A stretch of DNA of 64,000 nucleotides. It comes from Ascaphus truei. Taxonomy: Eukaryota > Chordata > Amphibia > Anura > Ascaphidae. Both the position numbers and the translations under genes were made by a program. Below the pieces are notes generated by a model. That model did not search any database. It had not been told where the DNA came from and saw only the letters and a program-made list of their open reading frames with translations. Below are positions 9,810 through 20,974 of the stretch, piece by piece. The stretch is from positions 12,605,224 to 12,669,223 of the forward strand of contig CM071586.1 in the NCBI GenBank assembly GCA_036426205.1. The letters run 5' to 3'. Position 1 is the first letter of the stretch; each line of letters begins with the position of its first letter.

Positions 9810-10668
9810 AAAATGGAACAATTCCCAAACATTTTCTTTATTTATTGTTAATCAGGACATTTTTGCAGAAAATACGTGCAAATTGAACATTCTAGAAAAA
9901 AAACACCTAAATACAGGGTTTCCTATCATGAACAGGTTTTCTAGGATTCATGTGTGGGTTTACTAGCAAGTCTTTCATTTTATGTGGCTTTTTTGATACA
10001 TAAAATATTTCTATCAATAAAGTTTTTCCCACGTGGAACAATCACACAGATTCTACTCCATGTGTTCGCTGGTGTGTGACAAAACTTTCAAGGTGAGAGA
10101 AAAAATTATATGCCATGGGAAGTTCCAATACTCTCTTGTATGAGTTTGTCTGGTGTGTAAGACTTGAGTTTTCAGAAAAGCATTTCCCACATTTAGGCAA
10201 AAAATACATTGTGAATTTTGATGCAATAAAAAGCGGCTTTCCTAAAAATATTGAACGCAAGTCTCTCTCCTTTGTCTATTCTCTGATATACTGTAAAATT
10301 AGATTTGGAAGCAAAGTATTTCCCACATTTATGGCACACATTATTTCTGTTCTGTACGAGTTTTCTGGTGTTGAAGAAGATTTGACCTGTGAGTAAAGCA
10401 ATTCCCACACTAAGTTCAAGCATAAGGCTTTTCTCTTGTATTATTTATCTGATGTCGATTAAGAGCGGATATACTAGAAGTGTTTCCCACAGTCATTGAA
10501 CGTATGACATTTCTACCCTGTGTGGTTTCTTTGATGTATAACAAGATTTGGTAGCAAAATGTTTTCCACATTCACTTCATTAATTAGGGCTTCTTCTCTC
10601 CTGTGTGTAATCTCTGATGTATAATATGACTATATTTGTGAGTAAACCATTTCCCACAGTCATTACAC
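9810..10668 (-). pseudogene. Decayed zinc fingers and 3' UTR of array A
   Basis: Minus-strand frames contain eroded C2H2 units: KCNDCGKWFTHKYSHIIHQR (10600-10670), then partial ones with CHKCGKYFASKSNF and PKCGKCFSENSSLTH and lost histidines or frameshifts. The last 180 bases (9810-9950) match 48190-48320 downstream of the intact array B, including CCCAAACATTTTCTTTATTT and ATCAGGACATTTTTGCAGAAA, so this is a shared 3' UTR. Array A was therefore longer than array B and has decayed from its 3' end. Confidence 0.72.
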
Positions 10669-10676
10669 TTAGTCTT

Positions 10677-11248
10677 TGGTCCCGCTGCGTCCGGCGGCGT
10701 GCGCGGCCGCGGACCACCAGCCCCTTTCCTCCAGTGTGGAGGTCCTCGCTGGCTCCTTCTGACTTGGCTGACTGTGTGCTGTGACGTGTCAGCCGGCCGA
10801 TGCTGCAAGCTCCTAGTGATTTGCAGCTCTGACGCGTCACGTGATGCGGCAGTCAGCCAAAGAAGGAAGGAGGGGAGGAGATACGGATGGGAGGCGGCTT
10901 GTGAGAGGAGCAGGGAAGGGGCTGCGGGGGAAAATGTGTGTGTGTGTATATGTATGTATGTATGTGTTGTGTGTGTGGGGTGGTGGGTTTTTTTCCTGTT
11001 TGTTTTTCCACACGATATCCTTCACGTGACAGCTAGTGGGAACACTTCAGGACAGAAGAAATCCATATACTGTAGTTATAATTCAAGACTCATGCAGTCT
11101 GGATCATATATTGATTTGCATATTCATTCAAGTTTTACCACGCCCCCTCTCCCGCTCCCGGCTCCCTACAGAACGCATATCGCGGTCAATTGCCTGTCAG
11201 CGCGCCGCCTGTCTGCAGTGCGGGAGCGCTGACTGAGGGAGCGGGGCC
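10677..11248. mobile_element. GC-rich MITE inserted in a zinc-finger linker
   Basis: The flanks are TTAGTCTT (10669-10676) and TTAGCCTT (11249-11256), an 8-bp duplication with one mismatch, as hAT elements make. The ends GGTCCCGCTGCG and the complement of GAGCGGGGCC are imperfect inverted repeats. It contains a (TG)n stretch at 10936-10980 and no transposase. It splits the HTGGKTHK linker from the next finger (KCNDCGKWF). The hAT assignment is tentative. Confidence 0.6.
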
Positions 11249-11256
11249 TTAGCCTT

Positions 11257-12745
11257 ATGTGTCTTCCCTCCAGTGTGTGTTTTCTGATACACAATAAGAC
11301 TACATTTGAAAACTAAGTCTTTCCCACATTCATTGCATTTATAAGGCTTCTCTCCTGTGTGCTCTGAGATGTACAGCAAGATTAGATTTGCGGGTGAAGT
11401 GTTTCCCACAATCTTTGCCTTTGTGAACATTCTCTCCTGTGTGTGTTTTCAGATGTACAGTAAGACTAGATTTCATAGTAAACTGTTTCCTACATTCTTT
11501 GCATTTATGAGGCTTCTCTCCTGTGTGTGTTCTCTGATGTTCAACAAGATTAGATTTGCGGTTGAAGTGTTTCCCACATTCATTGCATTTATGAGGCTTC
11601 TCTCCTGTGTGTGTTTTCTGATGCGCAACAAGAATATATTTGGAAGCTAACTGTTTCCCACATTCATTGCATTTGTGAGGCTTCTCCCCTGTGTGTGTTC
11701 TCTGATGCGCAACAAGAGTATATTTGGAAGCAAACTGTTTCCCACATTCACTGCATTTATGAGGCTTCTCCCCTGTGTGTTTTCTGATGCGCAACAAGAG
11801 TATATTTGTAAGAAAACGGTTTCCCACATTCATTACATTTATGAAGCATCTCTCCTGTGTGCTTTCTCTGATGTACAACAAGACTTGATTTGGAAGTAAA
11901 CTGTTTCCCACATTCCTTGCATTTATGAGGCTTCTCTCCTGTGTGGGTTTTCTGATGTTCAACAAGATTAGATTTGCGGTTGAAGTGTTTCCCACATTCA
12001 TTGCATTTATGTGGCTTCTCTCCTGTGTGTGTTATCTGATGAACAATAAGATTAGATTTGTAAGTAAACTGTTTCTCACATTCATTGCATTTATGAGGCT
12101 TCTCTCCTGTGTGCATTTTCTGATGATGAACAAGATACGATTTGAAAGTAAACTGTTTCCCACATTCATTGCATTTATGTGGCTTCTCTCCTGTGTGCAT
12201 TTTCTGATGTACAATAAGATAAGATTTGAGAGCGAAGTATTTCCCACATTCATTGCATTTATGAGGCTTCTCTCCCGTGTGTGTTTTCTGATGCGCAACA
12301 AGAGTATATTTGGAAGCAAACTGTTTCCCACATTCATTGCATTTATGAGGCTTCTCTCCTGTGTGTGTTTTCTGATGCGCAACAAGAATATATTTGGAAG
12401 AAAACGGTTTCCCACATTCATTACATTTATGAAGCCTCTCTCCTGTGTGCTTTCTCTGATGTTCAACAAGTTTAGATTTGCGATTGAAGTGTTTTCCACA
12501 TTCCTTGCATTTATGAAGCTTCTTTCCTGTGTGCAAACTCTGATGTTCAAGAAGATTAGATTTGTAAGCAAACAGTTTCCCACATTCATTGCATTTATGA
12601 CACTTCCCCTCTGAGGGGAAATTTATATTTTTCATTGTCCTATCTGTTGAACAGGCTGCAGTGTGGATCCAGCTCATGGATCCATCTATTGGAAGGAAAT
12701 TCACAGTGAGTGTATCATAACAGTATAATCTAACATTTCATTCAC
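11257..12745 (-). pseudogene. C2H2 zinc-finger array A, frameshifted
   Basis: About 16 C2H2 fingers with [14 protein letters not shown] linkers. The first ten lie in one frame (12704 to about 11780). At 11771-11782 the linker codons read CCTGTGTGTTTTC where every other repeat has one more TG, a 2-bp loss that shifts the frame. Five more fingers follow (to 11339); the last has its first cysteine replaced (HKGKDC) and ends [14 protein letters not shown] exactly as array B does. A further finger ([16 protein letters not shown]) lies beyond in another frame. A 4-bp loss near 12728 relative to array B also breaks the exon start. DNA binding would need an intact frame, so this is a pseudogene, or the two small indels are sequence errors. 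It is a close paralogue of 48359-49602. Confidence 0.85.
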
Positions 12746-14425
12746 TATGCTCGGGAGCAAATCCTCTGGCCACACCATATCAGGGCGAACCAGGGTCACG
12801 GTGGCACCAGAGTCCAGCAAGCCGTCCGCCTGCCGGTCCCCGATGGTCAGCTTCCGCAGATGCTTTTGCCGGACATCGTTGGGCTGCATCCTGACTGCTG
12901 CAACCTGATGTCCTCCGATATCCGCTTCTGGTCCTGAGGTGGCAAGTGTAGGTTCTCCTGTGGATGTCTCTATGTGGGATAGCTCCAGGGCTGTGCTTGG
13001 CTCCTCAGTGTGTGTGAGTCGCACACGGGTGAACGGCCTCGCAGCTGGTGATTGTTGCCCCTGATGGGGTTTCCCGGACCGGTCCCGGTCCGGACAGTCT
13101 GGCGTGAGATGTCCGACCTTGTTGCAAGTAAAACACCACCTCACGTGTCTAAACTCTGCAGCTTTGGGTGCGGTGCCGTCTGCTGCAGGCTTGTGGATCC
13201 ACTGAGGGGTGGTTTTGACTCCCTTGGCCGGGGTAGCCACATCTTTGGGAGCCGCTCTCATTTATCAGAGCCCTGCTGGCCACATACTCATCTGCCATCC
13301 TCGCAGCATCCACATCGGTCTTTTTGTTTGTGGTCAAAAACCCATACCCTCACGTCCGAGGGAAGCTGCTGCAGTAGCTGCTCCTGGAACATCAAGTCCA
13401 GTGGTGTGTGGAACTTGGTGATCCCGTACCCCTCCACCAACTCGGTCTCCTGCAAAGCCATTCAGGCTCCATAGTCCACATAGGATTCTCGAGGGTACTT
13501 CTCCTCAATCCGGAACTTGCCCCGGTAGGCTTCTGGGGTGAGGGCATACTCGGTGAGCAGTATAAACGTTACATGACTGCAGTTATCGGCATCCATTCAT
13601 GGAATACCCTGCACAGTTCACTTGGCTTTTTTGGATAGCAATGGACGCAGTCTCAGCACCATGCCCCGACATTGGACCCTGTATCAGAGACACTGCTTCT
13701 CAATGTAATTTAGAAATGCAGCTATTTCATCCGTGCCATCCACAAGCTTGCTGAAGCAGTGGTGGTTTACACAGGGAATATCCTGTTCCCCGTTGACAAG
13801 GTAGGGATGTGGGACTTTGCCATGCACTGTGGCCAACATCTGTATCCGCCCTGCTGCATTAGCCTTCTCTCCCATGTGGTCAGGAGCGCTGGGAGCCCAG
13901 TGGCGGAAAGTCCAGTAGCCGCAGTGACTACCTCCTCCGCACCCGCTGGCGCCAAGCCACCATTATTCAAGTGGTCACTTGCTCCCTCCACATGTCCTTG
14001 CAGCGCTGGAGCTGGATCGACCTCCTGCACTCCGGGCTGACTGGTGTTCGCTGCCACAGCAGCTAAGGGGCCAGGCCCCTCCATTGGAGCCAGTCTGGCT
14101 TCGTGACTCTCCAAGTCCTCCTCCAGTTGTGTCTTCGATAGACCGTCCATCAGCAACCCATAGCACTCACATCTCTCCACGATCCGAGCTCGGTCCCAGG
14201 ATCTGAACCTTCCTGAGTGTTTACTCATGTTGGGATGTGTAGCACAGGGGTATGGGCAAAGGGCAAGGTGAATTTTCTCGTGCTTCTTGTGAAGTGTGTG
14301 TAAGTTACCACTTGTCTGGAGAGCTCGCAATCTACGAGTTTCTCCCACTATGTTATAGAAACCCGCAGGAGACTATACCATACGCTCAGTCAGCATCCCA
14401 CCGCCTCTACCAGTAAATATAAGCC
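12746..14425 (-). pseudogene. Gag-protease of Gmr1-like element copy 2, joined to zinc-finger exon
   Basis: On the minus strand: leader, Gag start (MSKHSGRFRSWDRARIVERC, about 14228), SAP-like part, capsid remnants, then a frame from 13261 with zinc knuckle CFTCNKVGHLTPDC and protease GLLDSGATVTLVRPD. It is about 95% like copy 1 by eye. The element ends abruptly in the protease at 12746, where codons LLPS run straight into IVNEMLDYT of the zinc-finger exon, in frame for about 15 residues before a stop at 12701. Gag is again frameshifted at about 13870. The LTR at 14426-16805 is its 5' LTR, so the unit reads LTR, gag, protease, fingers, all on one strand. Confidence 0.8.
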
Positions 14426-14913
14426 TGTCACGGTAGACCAAGTTTTATAAACAGATTAACACTGGGATTCTGCGCTGAGCACACAAGATGAGTAAAATAA
14501 ATTGTAATTTATTTATTTTCAGACAAACACACAAATCTTCACAATATACACTTAATAAAACACTTACTGGGATGGAGAAACAAACTCAAATGTCCTTGGA
14601 ACGAAACAAAGTCTCTGGGCACCCCTGCAAGTGGGTGCGCACAATGATCCGTGTAGCAGTTCCTGGCTAGGTGCACAAGTTGCCACCCCTGTATTTCCAC
14701 CAAAAGGAAAACGTTCGTTCAGTCCTTACAGGGTTCGTTCGGGAACCCTTAGCTCTAACGAATTCCAGAAGAAGCGGATGATCCTTGGTTATGATATTAT
14801 TAACCCCTCACAGTCTGAAACCGCTGACGATGGAACTTGGCCAAACCTTAGATAAATCAGGTGAATCTGACTGGGACTGGGCTGCAGGCATTTTTATAGG
14901 GTTACGGGTCCTA

Positions 14914-15180
14914 TACAGGCATACCCCGGTTTAAGGACACTCACTTTAAGTACACTTGCGAGTAAGAACATATCGCCCAATAGGCAAACGGCAGCTCGCG
15001 CATGCGCCTGTCAGCACGTCCTGAACTGCAATACCGGCTCCCTACCTGTGCCGAAGCTTTGCGCAAGGGTGGAGACTATAGTGCCTGTTACAAATGCGTT
15101 ATTTACATCAGTTATGCACGTATAGGACGATTGCAGTACAGTACATGCATCGATAAGTGGAAAAAAGTTAGTGCTTCACT
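14914..15180. mobile_element. Tigger/pogo-like MITE end
   Basis: Begins TACAGGCATACCCCGG followed by TTTAAGGACACTCACTTTAAG, the kind of terminal sequence found on pogo/Tigger-class elements with TA targets. A matching inverted end was not found, so it is probably truncated. Non-coding. Confidence 0.5.
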
Positions 15181-15184
15181 TTAG

Positions 15185-15530
15185 TCAAAACAGAAAAATG
15201 TGAATAGAGCGCTAAAGTATAAACAAAAAATAATAATAAATATCCTTCAAATAAAGGTAGGCCTCCTGGTACCTACTGTATTGTACAAACAGATATGACA
15301 TAAAAATAAAGAAAACCTGGCGCCAAATGGTCATGTGGAAAGTCCTGTGATCTTCAAAGAATCTGCACAAGTGCTTGACAGACCATGAAACAAAAAGAGA
15401 GAACATAGCGCACAACTGCAAGATAAATCAATCTACACTATGCAACATATAACAATAAAACACCTAGTGAACAAACTGAATTAGCATACAATTTATTAAA
15501 AATGATGAACTTTGTCATACAAGACAGCAC
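15185..15530. other. A-rich interspersed piece in the LTR
   Basis: A-rich sequence with GAGCGCTAAAG, GAAAACCTGGCGCC and CATAGCGCACAAC motifs, absent from the sister LTRs. Its composition resembles 56030-56340 and 47580-48190, which precede or accompany hammerhead elements. Origin unclear. Confidence 0.3.
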
Positions 15531-16805
15531 TGGATCAATGGAGGGCCGCTAGTCATCCGGAGATGGAAAAAATCAAAACCCTACTTACAGCAAGCAAGGA
15601 AATGGCAAGCAATGTAAAAGCAAAGTCTTGTCAGCACAGGAGGATGTCCTGGCAGGATGTAGACTCTGCCGCCGGTACTCTCGGTACTTTAAGTACATTT
15701 CCACTTTGCATACATGCTCTGGACCCATTGCATATGTTAATGCGGGGTATGTCTGTACCTAACATATGCATCCAGTCCTCTCGTGGGAATAATTTTCTCC
15801 ACCTATCCCCGACTTGCCAGTACTTTGCAGAAAGGGCAAAAGTTGCGTCCCGGTTTGCACAGAGCAGGCGCTATCCTCACACCTCAGCTCCTTAACATAC
15901 CGGGACCATCCCCTTACCTGACGACACTGAGTCTGGGGTTTGGCCACCACGTATGAAATACCCATATTTTACACTGGTATCTAGCACTTACAATATCCCG
16001 GCCTTCCTAGCACCTAGCATTACTTAGGCTTTTCAACTCCGGACTTCTCATAGATATTGAGGCCCCAACTCTGCAATGTGCCTCTGAAGTACGGAGATGA
16101 AAAATCCCTCAGTTCATTCTGCCTTAACATATTTGCATGTTAAAGGATTTATTCCCGGGCTGACAGAAAAAACTTCCTGTCTTTACATTTAAAACCATCA
16201 GTACAATACAGTTTATTAATAAAATATGCTCTGCTTATGCCACTACTATAAAGTTTATATGTGTGTGTATGGTTTCTTTATTCCTAGCTGCACTCCAAAA
16301 ATTAGAGTGCTAGCTCACTCCTAGCGCGAGTTGAACGGGCTGTGATGTGATTTGCGGTTTCACCTACTTCCCATGCCAATATACTTTCCCCCTTTCAAGT
16401 TAAGAAGCTAACAAGGTAACTGATACATTTTGACAGAAAAAGCTCTTCAGCTAGACCGCAAACCATTTATTCAATTAAACTTGCGGTTACGAGGTCTGGG
16501 GCTTAGAAAGTGATCCCTATACTTCAAAGCGGCCACCCATACATAGCCATGCTTCTTCAATCAGCGCTTGGTTTAATGCTAGCAGCTCCCCCTTGTGTCG
16601 CAAAACCAATTGGCACAGTTTATACACAGTTCTATGATTGCAGCTATGGATTGAGCTGCAAAATTGGGACAATAAAGATGGTGTAGGAGAAATCATGTCA
16701 GTGTGGTGCATATACAGTTAACCCCTTCAGTCCCAATGCGATTTAGGGTTAATCAGCCGGGAATAATGCCTTTATTAGTGGCCTTATTAACCCCCTATCG
16801 CCACA

Positions 16806-17074
16806 ATGACTGGACATTGTTTGGGTTCTGAAGAAACTGCAGCCCTATTTGTATGATCATGGCTACAAAGGTTGCCGGGGGAGAATGGCAAGTTGTTGTG
16901 CTGGAGTTTTGCATTGCAGAAATGTTACTTTACTATTCAACACAAGAAAGGCAGCGAGCATGGAAATGCTTCTCGACAGTACATTCCTTGCGAGCCAAAG
17001 TCCTCAAGAAGTGCCAGGCTGGTGGAGCCACCAGACAGTGTGACTGCCACTGAGCTTTCATCTTGAGGGGAGAG
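16806..17074. other. Unassigned spacer
   Basis: Moderate-complexity sequence between two LTRs. The ORFs present overlap in all frames and show no family resemblance. Confidence 0.3.
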
Positions 17075-17335
17075 GCGTGACGGTGAAGGGTTAACCAGGC
17101 TTACAATAAAGGTCAATAAAAAAAAACTACTCTCAGCTCCAAAAATAGCAATATGGGAACTCTCAAAGCTTGGCAAGGAGACCCAAAATAATGTCCATGA
17201 ATGATATCTTGAATAGTATAGTATGGATAATATAACCTAAGTCAAATAGCATATATAGCCAAAAAGAAATGAATTGTGCAAGATACAGGGAATGATCAAT
17301 ATAATAGTTAAATCAGCAAATTATGACTGAGTATG

Positions 17336-18035
17336 ACTAATTATGGCAAAGAGTATGACTATCTGCACTGCACTCACCCTATCATTCCCATTTTCCATCA
17401 CCTTCCTAAAATTCACAAATCCCTTCATGCACCACCCGGGCATCCCATTGTATCCAGTATAGGGTCACTGGGTGAACACTTGTCCACTTACATTGATCAT
17501 TATTTACAACCACTTGTCTATGCACTTCCTTCACATTTACAAAATACATCTCACCTTTTTACTTTATTTCAACATTATTTCTGGTCTCCCAATTTTCTTT
17601 GGGTCACACTAGACGTATCCTCACTATACACCATCATTTCACAATCGGATGGTCTCCAAGCTACCAGACATTTTCTGGAACGGGATTCCCCTTTATCACT
17701 GGCACATATTTTTTATTTTAGACAGTTTACACTTTCTACTCACTCACAATTATTTTTCATTTTCAGGGGCCTTCTATCTCCAAACATGTGGTACTGCCAT
17801 GGGTACATGCTTCGCACCATCCTATGCAAATCTTTTCATGGGACGGTGGGAAGAGTCCCACGTGTTTGGAGAAAAGAACCCATATCGTCACCACATACGC
17901 ATCTATCATCGCTATATTGATGATTTTTTGTTGATATGGAATGGTTCTGTCGAACAGCTGATGGCCTTCTTAGATTATGTCAACAGTAACTCACTCAATC
18001 TCACAACACCATTCACACCACATACATTATCTTGA
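17336..18035 (+). pseudogene. PLE reverse transcriptase, frameshifted
   Basis: The first frame holds IFHHLPKIHKSLHAPPGHPI, a VSSIGSLGEHLSTYID segment and FLWVTLDVSSLYT, the RT fingers and first catalytic aspartate region of Penelope-like RTs. Near 17650 the frame shifts; the second frame carries the GTAMGTCFAPSYANLFMG block and the catalytic RYIDDFLLIW motif (about 17910-17940). The RT catalytic residues survive but in two frames, and the N-terminal third of the protein is absent. The linker to the endonuclease (18036-18460) is also broken. Confidence 0.87.
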
Positions 18036-18467
18036 TCTCAAGTTATTCATAGGCCTAGACCAAATGATTCACACGGACATATTCTGAAAAGAACACTCCA
18101 GAAACACCCTTCTTCACGCTCATAGTGCACACAGCCATACTCTATTCAGAGGAATACCATATGGCCAATTTATACGTTTACCCCAAAATTGTTCCAACCT
18201 TGAAGACTATCATCTTAGAGCTACAGAGCTCACAGATCATTTCCTTGCAAGAGTATACAATAAAAAACACTAATTGAAGCTAATCTGAATGCTCTCAACC
18301 AAAATAGAGAGGAGTTGATGGATGGTGGTCGAGTCCCTGGGAAAATGACGAGAGCAGACAAGATAAAAACATGTCTGACCTGGACCCTCCACACTTTATA
18401 ACAACTTTCAGCAATCAAGCATATGCAATCAAACAAATTATAAACAAACACTGGTCTATTCTTAACA

Positions 18468-19055
18468 TTGACCCCCTTTTTGAAAGATATCACTGCAACA
18501 AATCCAAAGTTTGTCTTCAAAAAATTACAAACATTGGGCAATATAATTTCTCCAAGTGTAATTAAAAATGACAAAACTCTTAATAAGAGGGAGTTCTTTC
18601 CAAAATTAACAGGTTGCTACCCTTGTAGTCGCTGTAAAATTTGTCCATATATACTTAAGACAAAAACATTCACAGATGCGGAGGTTACCAGGTCACACGA
18701 TATAACTATATTTATCAACTGCAATTCAGAATTAGTTGTCTATATGCTTATATGTGACTGTAACAAGAGATACATCGGTCTTACCACATGTATGTTTAAG
18801 ATACGGATAATGGAGCACATGAGACTCATTTTAAAAAGAGACAGTGTGCATCCAGTGTCTAAACATTTTGATGTTTGTCAGAACGGTTCTCTTGTTAACT
18901 TCAAATGTATTGCCATTGAACATGTTCTTATCCACTGCCGTGGAGGTGATAGGACGAACGCTCTATATAGGAGAGAAGCCCATTGGATATTTTCTTTAAA
19001 CACCTTGATCCTTAACGGGCTCAATACACAATGCGATTTTAAATATTTTCTTTAA
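18468..19055 (+). pseudogene. PLE GIY-YIG endonuclease domain
   Basis: An open frame of 195 codons with a Cys-rich motif (GCYPCSRCKICPY) before the GIY-YIG fold: VVYMLICDCNKRYIGLTT, FKIRIMEHMRLI, HPVSKHF, CRGGDR and RREAHWIFSLNTL. This is the target-nicking domain that follows the RT in most Penelope-like elements. The domain is uninterrupted, unlike the copy at 2-391, but it is separated from the RT by frame breaks. Confidence 0.88.
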
Positions 19056-19059
19056 ATAT

Positions 19060-19571
19060 TTTCTCTAAATATACGGTGTTCTATCCTCTCACAATATATA
19101 TTTGCTTTGATTGGTCTCACAGGATCTGTTCACATATCATCAAAGAAAACAATCTGTTGTCTCTATCTGGTTAATTAAGATAATGAGTTTGCAATATTTT
19201 CATCATTGAATTGATGCACTATTACCCAATATTCATATACTGCTAACACTCAAATGACGGATATTAAATAATCAGTGATAGAGTTATTTTATCCATGTGT
19301 TTTCTCGTTGTGACAAAGATAGCATAGCATTTATTAGCCTTGCCAAAAATTCTCTCTTTCTGTGAAAAGATTACTAGTAATCGTTATTCAACATTATTAT
19401 CTTTATCGATTCACAAGTGGAATCCTTATGGGTACGACATTAGTGTTGTTTTCACAGATATATAATGGGTAGTAGATTGCATCACTAAATTACCATTAGT
19501 TCATAATTTGCTGATTTAACTATTATATTGATGATTCCCTGTATCTTGCACAATTCATTTCTTTTTGGCTA
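19060..19571 (+). other. PLE 3' untranslated part
   Basis: AT-rich, non-coding. The part from 19500 is the right inverted arm, complementary to 17222-17340. Confidence 0.5.
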
Positions 19572-19895
19572 TACAGCAGGGCCCCGGGTATACGGCGGGT
19601 TCCGTTCCAGGGGCCCACCGTAAAGTGAAAATCGCCGGAAAGCGGATCCGGCGATTTTCAGTTCTCTGCATGCACAGAACAGCGTTTTTCGCCGTTCTGC
19701 GCATGCGCGGCCTATGGTCTGCGCGCGCAAACTACGTTCTGCGCGCGCAGACAGTGGTCTGCGCAGGCTCACCGGGTGCACCCGCCCGTTCTGCGCATGC
19801 GCGACTGCAATTTAAAGATGGCGGCCCCCTTCTCGCGCAGCCGGATAAGCGGAACGCCGGTTAACGAAGCGCCAAGAAGCGGGGCCTTCCTGTAT
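19572..19895. mobile_element. Tigger/pogo-like MITE with empty-site evidence
   Basis: Ends TACAGCAGGGCCCCG and CGGGGCCTTCCTGTA are near-perfect inverted repeats with TA on both sides. It starts with GGGTATACGGCGGGTTCC and GTTCCAGGGGCCCACCG blocks like those of pogo/Tigger elements. The opposite PLE arm (17250-17275) has the same sequence uninterrupted (complement GGCTATATATGCTATTTGAC), which is an internal empty site. GC-rich with many CGCGC and GCGCATGCGC tracts. Confidence 0.78.
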
Positions 19896-19935
19896 ATGCT
19901 ATTTGACTTAGGTTATATTATATCCATCCTTAAAC

Positions 19936-20331
19936 ATATGAAAGCATTTATGACGAGGTGTCACAAGTCTTCTATGTTTGACAAGCATTCATTGTCTATG
20001 ATAGTATTATTCAATATCCAATTTATCATATATATTTAGACGATCTACAATATGTCAATTTCTAATAGTTGGTTTATACACTATTTAGACTTATCATGTA
20101 TTATGGATCTTTCATCCAATATACTATGCACCATGTGTCCTATATATTATACACTCAAGTACACATGTAACAGTTGTATACTTTCAATTAACCTTCTAGC
20201 TTTTCATTAACATAGAGACTTGCGCACAATTAATGGTTAACACTACACGTTTTAATCACCTGTACATGCTTCAGGTGTGTTAGAGTTCAGAGGAGGGGCT
20301 ATATAAACTTTGTATCATCCTGCCCCTATTA
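19936..20331 (+). other. PLE 3' region, non-coding
   Basis: AT-rich non-coding sequence leading to the hammerhead motif. No ORF of interest. Confidence 0.45.
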
Positions 20332-20374
20332 TACTCCTTGAGAAAGGGCTGCACAACCTGAAACGCGTAGGAGA
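20332..20374 (+). ncRNA. Hammerhead-like motif at PLE 3' end
   Basis: CTCC, core TTGAGAAAG, possible stem II AGG/CCT, TGAAACGCGTA, GGAG. CTCC pairs with GGAG (stem I), ACGCGT is palindromic and UA is the expected cleavage step. It lies in the same place as the motif at 1444, 140 bases before the 3' target duplication. Confidence 0.6.
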
Positions 20375-20974
20375 ATTGTCCTGTACTGTCTTCATGTTTT
20401 TTGTTTTTAATTATGTAACGATTAAACTTTTTTTATTTTCTCTATATCTGATGAGTTGATCGGTGCTTATGTTTTGGATCCTGCTGTTCCACCAATTTTT
20501 TCACTTACCTCACAATAAAGGTCAAGTCCACTTGGTTACCCTGATCCATGTATTGGGAGTAGGTGTCAGCTCTTAAGCCCAGTGTTTGTAAATGCATTGT
20601 GTAAAATTATGCGTCAATATAGTATTTTCTGTGTTTTATTTTCTCTCCAGTGTGCCAGCAAGCAGAGATGCTAATGAGGCTATGAGTTTCAGGGTGGGTT
20701 TTGCGGAGAAGGCTTGTTAGGGACAGTAGAGAAGGCCCAAGAATCTGCATTGTGTTATACCCATCCATTTTGTTGGATTGCTAGTGAAAATATTTTCTCA
20801 TGTAGTCAGCTTTTTACTGTTTTAATCAGTATTATGAGGTAGTTATTTTTTTTCCCCCCCCCCCCCTAGGGGGAAGCCGAATCACCTTACATAGCTGCCA
20901 TGGAAATCCAGGTTGTAGATAACGTAGGCAGTGAGAAAGTTACAGTGTCTGTCCTGGGAGATTTACAGGTGTAT

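Larger units (their letters stand above)
14426..16805 (-). mobile_element. 5' LTR of Gmr1-like copy 2, with insertions
   Basis: Plus orientation TGTCACGGTAGACC..CCTATCGCCACA, so TG..CA bounded. It joins the leader of copy 2 directly. Two foreign pieces enlarge it: a Tigger-like MITE (14914-15180) and an A-rich piece (15185-15530). Without these it is about 1.8 kb, similar to the other members. No gene inside. The direction of transcription would be towards the zinc-finger array A. Confidence 0.72.
17117..20511 (+). mobile_element. Penelope-like element, 3.4 kb, with 14-bp target duplication
   Basis: Flanked by ACAATAAAGGTCAA at 17103-17116 and 20512-20525, both copies exact, inside an LTR that is continuous without it. 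It contains inverted arms (about 17222-17340 and 19500-19935), RT and GIY-YIG coding parts, a MITE (19572-19895), and a hammerhead-like motif about 140 bases from its 3' end. The 5' part of the coding region is missing and the frames are broken. Confidence 0.82.

Noticed and set aside
10699..11232. 177-codon frame over the GC-rich insertion
   Set aside because: Lies in a MITE with TG repeats. No domain and no support on either strand.
11925..12614. 229-codon plus-strand repetitive frame
   Set aside because: Antisense shadow of zinc-finger array A, as above.
11236..12704. Regular short repeats as a CRISPR array
   Set aside because: The 84-bp periodicity is coding (C2H2 fingers) and the genome is eukaryotic.
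18230..18574. 114-codon minus-strand frame
   Set aside because: Antisense of the PLE linker and endonuclease region.
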